From the NCBI GenBank assembly GCA_934476075.1, contig CAKSNH010000012.1:25472-89471 (forward strand): a DNA stretch of 64,000 nt, written 5' to 3'. Positions 1-8,200 of this stretch are shown piece after piece. The stretch comes from an uncultured Clostridia bacterium (GTDB lineage Bacteria > Bacillota > Clostridia > UBA1381). Numbering within the stretch: position 1 is the first letter of the stretch; each line of letters opens with the position of its first letter. The translations under genes and the position numbers were made by a program. Under the pieces are notes generated by a model, which saw only the letters and a program-made list of their open reading frames with translations, was not told the DNA's origin and ran no database searches.

Positions 1-134
1 TGAATGACAATATCGAAAACGGCGAAACATACGATGAAAATTCGGTAGTTGACGAATTATTGAAAAATTCGGAGATGAGAATGAATAATTTTAAGAACAA
101 ATTATCGGATAAGCGGGGTGACGGACAGGAATGA
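1..134 (+). CDS. fliO: C-terminal fragment of a FliO/FliZ-like flagellar export protein (partial)
   Basis: Only the last 43 codons are present (frame starting at base 3, stop TGA at 132-134). The tail is charged and hydrophilic, ending DKRGDGQE, as expected for the cytoplasmic end of FliO, a small single-pass membrane protein that helps assemble the FliP ring of the flagellar export gate. The stop overlaps the ATG of fliP (ATGA at 131-134), so the two are translationally coupled. The identity rests on position directly before fliP; the fragment has no diagnostic motif. Confidence 0.5.
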   Translation, partial: NDNIENGETYDENSVVDELLKNSEMRMNNFKNKLSDKRGDGQE

Positions 135-892
135 AAGCTAAAAAGAAAAAACTTATATGCGGTGTTTTCATATGTTCCGTTATATTTACGCTGTTGTTCG
201 CTACAACGGCTCATGCGGTAAATATATTCCCGTTCGGCGATATTGGCTGGGAAGGTTCGCCGCAGGATATGTCTACAAGTATGCAGATTATACTCGTGTT
301 GACCATTCTGTCGCTTGCACCGTCAATATTGATTATGATGACAAGCTTTACAAGAATTGTTATCGTAATTTCGTTTTTGAGAAATGCACTGGGTACGCAG
401 AATGCACCGCCAAATCAGGTGGTTATAGGTTTGTCGCTGTTTTTGACATTCTTTATTATGGCACCTGTGGCAAGCGATATAAAAACAAATGCGTATGAGC
501 CGTACATGGCTCAGCAGATAACTCAGCAGGAGGCATTTGAAAAGGCAAAAGAACCTATACGAGATTTTATGCTTAGGCAGACGTACTCGAAGGACTTAAA
601 TCTGTTCCTTGATTTGGGCAACAGAGAACAGCCTGAGAAAATCGAGGAGATTTCATTTGACGTTATTATTCCGGCATTTATTGTAAGCGAATTGAAACGT
701 GCATTCCAGATAGGTTTCTTTATTTACATACCGTTTATTGTTATTGATATGGTTGTGGCGAGCACACTTATGTCGATGGGTATGATGATGCTGCCGCCGA
801 GTATGATTTCTTTGCCGTTTAAGATTATGCTGTTCGTATTGGTGGACGGCTGGGATTTGGTAATACAGACATTGATTACGAGTTTTGGATAA
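131..892 (+). CDS. fliP: Flagellar type III export gate protein FliP
   Basis: FliP forms the core of the export gate (FliP5-FliQ4-FliR1) through which rod, hook and filament subunits leave the cytoplasm. The 253-residue product has a cleavable N-terminal signal-like segment (residues 5-29), as usual for FliP, then the conserved stretch MMTSFTRIVIVISFLRNALG with QNAPPNQV following, and the C-terminal family segment with FQIGFFIYIPF and MMLPPSMISLPFK. At least four hydrophobic segments are visible. Length is normal. It overlaps the upstream gene by 4 bases and is followed 22 bases later by fliQ, in the standard order fliO-P-Q-R. Confidence 0.97.
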   Translation: MKAKKKKLICGVFICSVIFTLLFATTAHAVNIFPFGDIGWEGSPQDMSTSMQIILVLTILSLAPSILIMMTSFTRIVIVISFLRNALGTQNAPPNQVVIGLSLFLTFFIMAPVASDIKTNAYEPYMAQQITQQEAFEKAKEPIRDFMLRQTYSKDLNLFLDLGNREQPEKIEEISFDVIIPAFIVSELKRAFQIGFFIYIPFIVIDMVVASTLMSMGMMMLPPSMISLPFKIMLFVLVDGWDLVIQTLITSFG

Positions 893-914
893 AGTGAAAG
901 GCTAAGTGAATGTT

Positions 915-1184
915 ATGACACAGTCAGACGTAGTTACAATTTTGCAGCAGGCGTTGTATACAATCATTTTGGTGTGTGCACCGATGCTGCTGGTGAGTTT
1001 AATAGTTGGTTTGATTATATCTATCTTTCAGGCAACAACTCAGATTAATGAACAGACTTTGAGTTTTGCCCCGAAGATTATAGCAATTTTTGTAACGCTT
1101 ATTGCGTTTGGACCATGGATGATTAACAAATTAATGGATTTTACTTATAAATTATATGATTTTATTAATTTGACTGCGGGTTAA
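915..1184 (+). CDS. fliQ: Flagellar export gate protein FliQ
   Basis: FliQ is a small two-helix membrane subunit of the export gate. From the ATG at 915 the protein is 89 residues, the normal family size, starting MTQSDVVTILQQALYT; the family pattern LLVSLIVGLIISIFQATTQINEQTLSFAPKI is visible and I quote only its core, FQATTQINEQTL. An in-frame GTG at 906 would add three residues. The GAAAGG at 896-901 could serve either start, and I chose ATG for length. It sits between fliP and fliR but, unusually, is separated from fliR by 146 bases that can fold. Confidence 0.95.
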   Translation: MTQSDVVTILQQALYTIILVCAPMLLVSLIVGLIISIFQATTQINEQTLSFAPKIIAIFVTLIAFGPWMINKLMDFTYKLYDFINLTAG

Positions 1185-1189
1185 TGGTG

Positions 1190-1259
1190 TCGTTTTGATT
1201 TTATAATGTGCACATGGCAGTGCATTTTCAGAATGTATCTGATGGTAAAATCAAAACGA
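1190..1259 (+). other. Three-way-junction-like intercistronic RNA element between fliQ and fliR
   Basis: A 15-bp stem pairs 1190-1204 (TCGTTTTGATTTTAT) with 1245-1259, with one terminal wobble. Inside it are two small hairpins: TGCAC/GTGCA at 1209-1213 and 1220-1224, and TCAGA/TCTGA at 1228-1232 and 1238-1242. There is no T tract, so it is not a simple terminator. It lies in the only long gap of an otherwise tight operon. Function unknown; it could be a processing or stability element or a regulatory RNA. Confidence 0.55.
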
Positions 1260-1330
1260 TATTCTTTATTATATTAAAAAGCGTTTGATAAAGATGACGG
1301 ATTTTGCGGAAACGGGGGTAAGGTTCTTAA

Positions 1331-2116
1331 ATGGAACAGCTGTCTGTATTGAATTTCGGCGATTGGGCAGGGTACTTATTTTTAATAACGTTAAGAGTCT
1401 TATCGACGTTTATGTCAAGTCCGATTTTCGGAAGAAATGTACCCTCGGTTGCCAAAATAGTGCTGAGCATATTAATTGCATATATGCTTTTCAGCGTGAT
1501 GGGCATATCATCACCGCTTGAATTTAACGGAGTGCTCGATTATGCACTGGCGTGTCTGAAAGAGATAATCTTGGGTGCACTGTTCAGCTTGGTTATGTTT
1601 ATGAGTTTTACCTGTGTATATTTGGCGGGACACTCGATAGACGTACATATGGGTTTCGGTTTTTCGATGCTTTACGATTCGCAGATAAACAATCAGGCGA
1701 ATATTACAAGTACATTCTTGAATGTTATATTGGTTATATTGTTTTTTACGGCGGACGCACATCATACGATGTTCAGACTATTGGCACAGACTTTTACACA
1801 GATACCGCCCGGAACGGTTGTTTTGGGTACGGAGTTTGTAAATGTTGTGATACAGGTTTTTATAAATTCGTTTATTGTGGCACTGCAAATTGCAATGCCG
1901 ATTTTGGCAGTGTCGATGATAATTCAGGTATTGCTTGGCGTTATAATGAAAAGCGTACCGCAGATTAACTATTTTATTATCGGTTTTCCGGCAAAGATTT
2001 TTTTGGGATTTGTAGTGCTTATGATTATGATACCGATATTTGCCGCATACAGCAGTACATTGTTTGATAATATGTTTACGGCGGTACAGCAGGTGTTTGA
2101 AGTAATAGGAAAATAA
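1331..2116 (+). CDS. fliR: Flagellar export gate protein FliR
   Basis: FliR is the single-copy subunit closing the FliPQR export channel. The 261-residue protein is hydrophobic throughout with about six membrane segments, and shows family landmarks: LRVLSTFMSSPIFG near the N-terminus, GFGFSMLYDSQ in the middle (the GxxFaxxxDP region), and FPAKIFLGFVVLM near the C-terminus. Length is normal. The ATG at 1331 follows a GGGGTAAGG stretch. It is 14 bases upstream of flhB. Confidence 0.95.
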   Translation: MEQLSVLNFGDWAGYLFLITLRVLSTFMSSPIFGRNVPSVAKIVLSILIAYMLFSVMGISSPLEFNGVLDYALACLKEIILGALFSLVMFMSFTCVYLAGHSIDVHMGFGFSMLYDSQINNQANITSTFLNVILVILFFTADAHHTMFRLLAQTFTQIPPGTVVLGTEFVNVVIQVFINSFIVALQIAMPILAVSMIIQVLLGVIMKSVPQINYFIIGFPAKIFLGFVVLMIMIPIFAAYSSTLFDNMFTAVQQVFEVIGK

Positions 2117-2130
2117 GAGGAAGTTGAAGT

Positions 2131-3189
2131 ATGGCAGATAATGGCGATAAAACCGAAAAAGCCACCCCCAAACGGCGAAAAGACGCCAGAAGCGAGGGTC
2201 AGCTTTGCAGAAGTCCCGACCTGAGCGGTGCGTTGGTTTTGATTGTAATGTTCGGCGGACTTAAAATACTTGGCGGGAGTATGGTAACCGGAATGGAAGA
2301 AATTATTGTGAGATTTCTTTCGGTTGTGGCAAAAGAAAATGAAGTGACTGTGGCAGCATTATTTCCGTTATCGATAGAAGTCGGCTTGAAGTCACTTGCG
2401 ATAGCCGCACCGATTATGGCGGTTTCGCTGGTTATGGGATTGGCGACAAATTATATGCAGATTGGTATCGTAAAATTAAAAGAGCCGTTTAAAATGAAGT
2501 TTGACAGGATTAATCCCGTGAACGGCTTTAAAAATATGTTTTCAATGCGGTCGGCAGTGAATTTATTGAAGTCTGTTATCAAGCTGACAGTTTTGATATA
2601 TATTTTATACGGACAGCTGAAAAAAATTGTGCCCGAATTTCCTATGCTGATGACGAGTGATTTGGAAGTATCTATAAAATATATGATAGATAATATATTT
2701 TCAATTTCGTTTAAGTTGGCAATGGCATATGTATTTATCGGTGCTTTTGACTATCTGTATCAGCGATGGGACTATGAGAAAAGCCTGAGAATGTCAAAAG
2801 AGGAAATAAAGGAAGAGTTCAAACAAACAGAAGGTGACCCTAAAATTAAGGGTAAAATAAAACAAAAACAACAGCAGATGAGTATGCTGAGAATGATGGC
2901 GGAGGTTGCCAATGCAGATGTGGTTATAACTAACCCGACTCATTATGCGGTTGCACTGAAATATGACGAACAGCAGGCGGGAGCACCTGTGGTTCTGGCA
3001 AAAGGTAAAGATTTTGTGGCTTTGAAGATTAAGGAAAAAGCCAAAGAGAATTATATTAAAATGATTGAAAACAAGCCGCTTGCACAGGCTCTTTATGCAA
3101 CGGTTGAAATAGGACAGGAAATTCCGCCCGAATTCTATGCGGCGGTTGCCGAGATTTTGGCAGAAATTTATAGATTAAAACGAAAATAA
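2131..3189 (+). CDS. flhB: Flagellar export switch protein FlhB
   Basis: FlhB switches the export apparatus from rod/hook to filament substrates by autocleavage. The 352-residue protein opens with the family signature GDKTEKATPKRRKDARSEGQ, has four membrane helices in the first ~210 residues, and carries the self-cleavage motif NPTH at residues 268-271 (bases 2932-2943) followed by YAVALKY. The linker with KEEIKEEFKQTEGDP is also typical. All key residues are intact. It lies 14 bases after fliR and 24 bases before flhA, with RBS GAGGAAG before the ATG. Confidence 0.98.
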   Translation: MADNGDKTEKATPKRRKDARSEGQLCRSPDLSGALVLIVMFGGLKILGGSMVTGMEEIIVRFLSVVAKENEVTVAALFPLSIEVGLKSLAIAAPIMAVSLVMGLATNYMQIGIVKLKEPFKMKFDRINPVNGFKNMFSMRSAVNLLKSVIKLTVLIYILYGQLKKIVPEFPMLMTSDLEVSIKYMIDNIFSISFKLAMAYVFIGAFDYLYQRWDYEKSLRMSKEEIKEEFKQTEGDPKIKGKIKQKQQQMSMLRMMAEVANADVVITNPTHYAVALKYDEQQAGAPVVLAKGKDFVALKIKEKAKENYIKMIENKPLAQALYATVEIGQEIPPEFYAAVAEILAEIYRLKRK

Positions 3190-3213
3190 TAACAGGGGAG
3201 GATTTGTTTAAAT

Positions 3214-5253
3214 ATGAAATTCAGCGACATCGCAATATCACTTGTGGTATTACTTGTAATTTTGCTTATAATTATTCCATTAAACCCTGTTTTACTGGAT
3301 ATATTATTGGTTGTAAACATTACTTTGTCACTTACAATATTACTTACAACATTGTATGTACATGAACCGTTGGAGTTCTCGATATTCCCTCCGATGCTTC
3401 TTCTTACAACAATTTTCAGACTGGCACTTAACATCTCATCAACACGTTTGATTTTGGGAAACAACGGTGATGCAGGTAACGTTATTTATACATTCGGTAA
3501 TTTTGTTATAGGCAGTAATCTGGTAGTCGGAGTGGTAATATTCCTTATCATTATCGTAATTCAGTTTATGGTTATCACAAAGGGTTCGGAGAGAGTTTCG
3601 GAGGTAACGGCGAGATTTACTTTGGACGCTATGCCGGGTAAGCAAATGTCTATCGACGCAGACCTGAACACGGGCGTTATCACCGAAAAAGAGGCAAAGG
3701 AACGCCGTGCAAAAATCCAGCAGGAGGCAGACTTCTACGGTGCTATGGACGGTGCGAGTAAGTTCGTAAAAGGTGACGCTATCGTAAGTATTATTATCAC
3801 TGCTATCAATATTGTCGGCGGATTGATTATTGGTCTGACAGGCAATTCGGGAGCGACCGTGTCGGAGGTTATTACCACATACACGCTTGCTACCGTGGGT
3901 GACGGTCTTGTAAGCCAGCTGCCGGCATTGCTTATCTCTACGGCAACAGGTATCATAGTTACACGTTCTGCATCTGAGAATAACTTGGGTGCGGATTTGA
4001 AAGACCAGCTGTCGAGAAATCCGCTTGTATTAATGATTGTCGGCGGTGTATTGTTTTGTTTGGCTTTAATTCCGGGTTTGCCGAAAGCTCCGCTTTTGGT
4101 GCTTGGTGCGATATTGTTCGGACTTGGATTTACTTTGAGAAATGCAAGCAAAACAAAGAAGCTTCCTGTTGTGGACGACCATTTGGAGAAAATGGCAAAA
4201 GAGGCGAGAAAACCCGAAAATATTATATCCACATTACAGGTTGACCCTATCGAAATGGAATTCGGTTACAGTATTATTCCGCTGGCGGACGCTAAAAAAG
4301 GCGGTGACCTGCTTGACCGTATCGTAATGATTAGACGTCAGTGTGCGATGGATTTGGGTGTTATAGTGCCGAGCGTGCGTTTGAGAGATAATATTCAGAT
4401 TGATGCTGATGAATATATTGTGAAAATTAAAGGCATAGAGGTCGCAAGGGGTAAAGTTAAGATTAACCACTATATGGCGATGAATTCGTCAAATTCAGAC
4501 GTAGAGCTGAAAGGTACGAAAACCACAGACCCGGCATTCGGCTTGCCGGCTATCTGGATTGACGACAAGGAAAGAGAAAAAGCCGAAATGAACGGCTACA
4601 CGATTGTAGACCCGCCTTCGGTTATCGCTACTCACCTTACTGAAATTATCAAGCGATACAGCTATGAATTGATGACAAGACAACAGGCACAGGTACTTGT
4701 GGACCATTTGAAAGAAACTCAGCCGGCATTGGTGGAAGATGTTATTCCGAAAATTGTTGGTTTGGGCGATGTGCAGAAGGTATTGTCGAACTTGCTGCGT
4801 GAGGGTATATCAATTCGTGATATGGGCAGTATTGTTGAGGTTCTCGGCGATTACGGTGCACTTACGCATGACCCTGTGTTACTGACAGAGTATGTAAGAC
4901 AGGGATTGAAAAGGGCGATTACATATAAATATGCTCCCGACAGAAGAATAAGGGTTATAACCGTTGCGGCAGATTTGGAACAGGTTATTATAGACAATCT
5001 GCACCAGAGCGAACAGGGAGTTATGCTTTCGCTTGACCCGAAAACAATACAGACGATACTTAAAAATCTGCGTCCGGTGATTGAGAAGGAACTATCATTC
5101 GGTATTCAGCCGATAGTATTGACATCACCGCAGGTGCGTCCGCATTTTAAACGTTTGACGGAACAGCTTGCACCCGATTTGACAGTGTTGTCGTTTGCGG
5201 AAATAGAACAAAATGTGGAAATTCACTCCGATGGATTGATTTCTTTACAATAA
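3214..5253 (+). CDS. flhA: Flagellar export protein FlhA
   Basis: FlhA forms the nonameric export ring; its cytoplasmic domain docks chaperone-substrate complexes. The product is 679 residues with about eight N-terminal membrane segments (residues 1-310) and the conserved FHIPEP-family loop, here TLDAMPGKQMSIDADLNTG with ATARFT-like sequence before it. The soluble C-terminal domain (from about 340) includes IWIDDKEREKAEMNGY and the conserved end region RLTEQLAPDLTVLSFAEI. Length is normal. RBS GGGGAGG precedes the ATG at good spacing. Confidence 0.98.
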   Translation: MKFSDIAISLVVLLVILLIIIPLNPVLLDILLVVNITLSLTILLTTLYVHEPLEFSIFPPMLLLTTIFRLALNISSTRLILGNNGDAGNVIYTFGNFVIGSNLVVGVVIFLIIIVIQFMVITKGSERVSEVTARFTLDAMPGKQMSIDADLNTGVITEKEAKERRAKIQQEADFYGAMDGASKFVKGDAIVSIIITAINIVGGLIIGLTGNSGATVSEVITTYTLATVGDGLVSQLPALLISTATGIIVTRSASENNLGADLKDQLSRNPLVLMIVGGVLFCLALIPGLPKAPLLVLGAILFGLGFTLRNASKTKKLPVVDDHLEKMAKEARKPENIISTLQVDPIEMEFGYSIIPLADAKKGGDLLDRIVMIRRQCAMDLGVIVPSVRLRDNIQIDADEYIVKIKGIEVARGKVKINHYMAMNSSNSDVELKGTKTTDPAFGLPAIWIDDKEREKAEMNGYTIVDPPSVIATHLTEIIKRYSYELMTRQQAQVLVDHLKETQPALVEDVIPKIVGLGDVQKVLSNLLREGISIRDMGSIVEVLGDYGALTHDPVLLTEYVRQGLKRAITYKYAPDRRIRVITVAADLEQVIIDNLHQSEQGVMLSLDPKTIQTILKNLRPVIEKELSFGIQPIVLTSPQVRPHFKRLTEQLAPDLTVLSFAEIEQNVEIHSDGLISLQ

Positions 5254-5257
5254 GCGG

Positions 5258-5294
5258 AATATGATTTAGTATAATTATGCTAAATCATATTTTG
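5258..5294 (+). terminator. AT-rich hairpin between flhA and flhF
   Basis: A perfect 12-bp stem (AATATGATTTAG at 5258-5269 with CTAAATCATATT at 5280-5291) and a 10-base loop lie just after the flhA stop, followed by only two or three T residues. It may be a weak or partial terminator, or an mRNA 3'-end stabiliser that lowers flhF-sigD expression relative to the genes before it. Confidence 0.45.
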
Positions 5295-5353
5295 GTATAT
5301 AAAAACTTTGACAGACCGAGTGAATTTGACTTGGGTCGGAAAGGCTATCAGAT

Positions 5354-6502
5354 ATGGTTTTAAAGAGATATATTGTTGACAATATGCAGGAAGGCATGGA
5401 GAAAATCAAAAAAGAGCTTGGCAGTGATGCGGTGATTTTGAGTTCAAAAGAGTTGAAGAAAAAAGGGATAAGAGGCTGGTTCTCAAAGCCGCAGATTGAG
5501 ATTGTGGCGGCATATGATGAAAAGGACGGACTGGAAATTCACAAGCCGAATACTCCGCCGATACCGAGAAAAAGACCTGTAAATAATATTCCGGCACCTC
5601 AGCCCGCACGCAGTGCCGATATGACCAAACTGGAAAACAAAATATCGAATATAGATACTATGCTTAACACGTTTTTGCAGAGATTTGACGATAATTATAA
5701 CGACAAATTCGCAAATTATTCAAAGGGTGTGCGTAATTTGGCGTCCAAGCTGCTTGAAAATGAAGTGAGAGAAGATGTCGCATACAAGATTGCCGATGAA
5801 GTGAGCAATAGGGTAAGACAAAATCAGGCAGAGGAACAGGAAGCAATCAGGGAGGCTGTAACCGATTTTATCGGCGAAAAATCACCGATTGTGCTTAACG
5901 ACAACAGACCGACGGTTGTAATGTTTTTGGGTACAACGGGTGTGGGCAAGACCACAACTCTTTCAAAACTTGCAACTATGTTTACCATGCAGGAGGAAAA
6001 GAGCGTGGCAATCATTACGGTTGACACATACAAGATTGCGTCGTCGGAACAGCTTAAAGTTTATTCGGAGATACTTGATGTACCGCTTACCGTAGCATAC
6101 TCAAACGATGAAGTGAGAGAAGAAATCAAGAAATATGCCGACAGGGATATAATATTTATAGATACGGGAAAATGTCCCGACGAAACGGAGTACAGAAACA
6201 GCATTATTGAACTTATGGAGATTACTCAGCCCGATGATATTTACATTGTGGTCAGTGCAAGCACGAACTATAAGTTCTGCGAAAAGATTTTGGACGATTA
6301 TTCTTATGTGAAAAATTATAAATTTATCGTGACGAAAATGGACGAGGCTATGTGCTTCGGTACAATATTCAATCTTCGTTCGCTTGCAAAGCGACCGATA
6401 GCATATTTGACATACGGACAGGTGTTGACCGAGGATATAGAGGAATATTCTCCTCAATATGTTCTTGATAAATTAAATCAATCGGCAGAGGAGAAAGAAT
6501 AG
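5354..6502 (+). CDS. flhF: SRP-type GTPase FlhF (flagellar placement)
   Basis: FlhF is an SRP-family GTPase that sets flagellum position and number together with FlhG. The 382-residue protein has the N-terminal basic/coiled-coil region (MVLKRYIVDNMQEGMEKIKKELG, cited as start MVLKRYIVDN), the N domain, and the G domain from about residue 185 with P-loop GTTGVGKTTTLSKLA near 192, VDTYKIASSEQLKVY, and a G3/G4 region with FIDTGKCPDETEY and VTKMDEAMCFG. The usual 'DTAGR' appears as DTGKCP, a mild departure. flhG follows after 3 bases, the standard pairing. Confidence 0.96.
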   Translation: MVLKRYIVDNMQEGMEKIKKELGSDAVILSSKELKKKGIRGWFSKPQIEIVAAYDEKDGLEIHKPNTPPIPRKRPVNNIPAPQPARSADMTKLENKISNIDTMLNTFLQRFDDNYNDKFANYSKGVRNLASKLLENEVREDVAYKIADEVSNRVRQNQAEEQEAIREAVTDFIGEKSPIVLNDNRPTVVMFLGTTGVGKTTTLSKLATMFTMQEEKSVAIITVDTYKIASSEQLKVYSEILDVPLTVAYSNDEVREEIKKYADRDIIFIDTGKCPDETEYRNSIIELMEITQPDDIYIVVSASTNYKFCEKILDDYSYVKNYKFIVTKMDEAMCFGTIFNLRSLAKRPIAYLTYGQVLTEDIEEYSPQYVLDKLNQSAEEKE

Positions 6503-6505
6503 GAT

Positions 6506-7393
6506 ATGCAAGACCAGGCACAATTATTAAAGGAATATATAAAAAAGCGTCAGCAAAGCGAAAGTGAACCGAAAGAAGAAAAGGTAAAAAAACAAAAATG
6601 TGCAAAGATTTTGTCGGTTACGAGCGGTAAGGGCGGAGTCGGCAAGAGCAATTTTACTGTCAATTTTGCGTTGGAGCTGGCAAAGAGCGGGCACAAGGTT
6701 TTGATTATAGACGCAGATTTCGGGCTTTCAAATGTAGACGTTATTTTGGGGATTACTCCAAAGTATGATTTATCTCATGTGATACGCAGAGAAAAACATT
6801 TGATTGAAGTGATTTGCGACGGACCGTACGGTGTGGAATTTATTTCCGGCGGTTCGGGCGTATATGATTTACTTGCACTCGGCAGTGAAGAAATCGATTA
6901 TGTGCTAAATGAATTGTTGACACTTGACGATATGGTTGATACAATTATATTTGATACGGGAGCGGGTATTAATGAAAATAATATTCAGCTTATAGGTGCA
7001 AGCAATGAGGTGGTATTGGTGACAACACCCGAACCGCCGGCGATAGTGGACGCATATGCACTTGCAAAAACGCTGCACGGCACAAACAGTACGGCGAAAA
7101 TAAGATTGGTCATAAACAGAGCCGAATCAAAGGACGAGGCGACAAAGATTATGGGCAATTTTATCAATGTGGCGGAAAATTATCTTAAAATTAATATAGA
7201 AGAACTTGGTTTTATTACGGACGACAGTGCGGTGGTTAAGTCGGTTAAAGCACAGAAACCGTTTGTGATAGGTTTCCCTAACAGCCATGCGGCAAGGGAC
7301 GTTGAAAATATAGCCAAAAAATATATGGAAGTTCCTATATCGCAAAATAGCGGCGGTTTACGCTCGTTTATTCAAAAGATACTTAGGAAATAA
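6506..7393 (+). CDS. flhG: MinD-like ATPase FlhG (YlxH), partner of FlhF
   Basis: FlhG is a ParA/MinD-type ATPase that limits flagellar number by stimulating FlhF GTPase activity. The 295-residue protein has a charged N-terminal segment of about 35 residues, where the FlhF-activating helix normally sits, then the deviant Walker A TSGKGGVGKSNFTVNFA and the switch region IIDADFGLSNVDVILG. The start ATG at 6506 lies 3 bases after the flhF stop, with GAGGAGAAAGAATAGG overlapping the end of flhF. Membrane-binding C-terminal helix RSFIQKILRK is also present. Confidence 0.95.
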   Translation: MQDQAQLLKEYIKKRQQSESEPKEEKVKKQKCAKILSVTSGKGGVGKSNFTVNFALELAKSGHKVLIIDADFGLSNVDVILGITPKYDLSHVIRREKHLIEVICDGPYGVEFISGGSGVYDLLALGSEEIDYVLNELLTLDDMVDTIIFDTGAGINENNIQLIGASNEVVLVTTPEPPAIVDAYALAKTLHGTNSTAKIRLVINRAESKDEATKIMGNFINVAENYLKINIEELGFITDDSAVVKSVKAQKPFVIGFPNSHAARDVENIAKKYMEVPISQNSGGLRSFIQKILRK

Positions 7394-7419
7394 TCAATAC
7401 TTGCATGGGGGTGAACATA

Positions 7420-8169
7420 ATGGGCGAAGAAAAAAATGAAGAAACCGAACTATGGGAAAATTATAAAAATGACAGAACGATAGAAAACAGAAACGCTCTT
7501 GTTATGTTCTACAATCCGTATGTAAAGGTGACTATCGGCAAACTGGTGTCGCAGTACAACAAATATCTGGATTATGACGATTTGATAAGTTACGGTACGA
7601 TTGGACTTATTGACGCTGTGGAAAAGTTTGATACGGAAAAGGGCGTAAAGTTTGAAACGTACGCATCTATCCGCATAAAGGGCGGAATTATCGACCAGCT
7701 CAGAAGGCAGGATTGGCTGCCGGCAAGTATGCGTAAAAAGATTAAGCGTATAGAATCGGCATACAGCGAAATAGAAAATGTACAGGGCAGAGTGGCAACA
7801 GACGAGGAGATATGTGAATATCTTGATATAAGTAAAGACGAATTGAAAAATTTGATTGATACTTCACATATGGCGAATGTGATGACATTTGACGAACTGA
7901 TTGCGGGGAATGTTCATTGCAGCGGCGAAAGCATGAGCAGCGACCCTGAATATACATTGGAGGAAAAGTTTATAAGACAGTCGCTTATTAAGGCGGTGGA
8001 TAAATTGACCGAAAAGGAAAAATTAGTGGTAAGTATGTATTATTATGATGAGCTTACACTTAAAGAAATCGGTGCGGTGCTGGGAGTATCGGAGTCGAGA
8101 GTGTCACAGATACACTCGAAAATTTTACAGAAGTTGAAGAATGAACTTGGAAATATAGTAAAAGATTAG
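7420..8169 (+). CDS. fliA: Flagellar sigma factor sigma-28 (FliA/SigD)
   Basis: This sigma-70 family factor directs transcription of late flagellar genes. From the ATG at 7420 it is 249 residues. Region 2 is visible as YDDLISYGTIGLIDAVEKFD and FETYASIRIKGGIIDQLRRQDW, a FliA/WhiG-type signature, and region 4 as YYDELTLKEIGAVLGVSESRVSQIHSK. I prefer 7420 to the ATG at 7405 because GGGGGTGA (7407-7413) is then a well-spaced RBS. It sits at the end of the flhF-flhG block, as in Bacillus. Its likely targets in this window are the promoters at 10137, 16229 and 17659; its antagonist FlgM is encoded at 12244. Confidence 0.96.
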   Translation: MGEEKNEETELWENYKNDRTIENRNALVMFYNPYVKVTIGKLVSQYNKYLDYDDLISYGTIGLIDAVEKFDTEKGVKFETYASIRIKGGIIDQLRRQDWLPASMRKKIKRIESAYSEIENVQGRVATDEEICEYLDISKDELKNLIDTSHMANVMTFDELIAGNVHCSGESMSSDPEYTLEEKFIRQSLIKAVDKLTEKEKLVVSMYYYDELTLKEIGAVLGVSESRVSQIHSKILQKLKNELGNIVKD

Positions 8170-8200
8170 TTATGTTTGATTTGGGAAGGATGTGCTTTAA

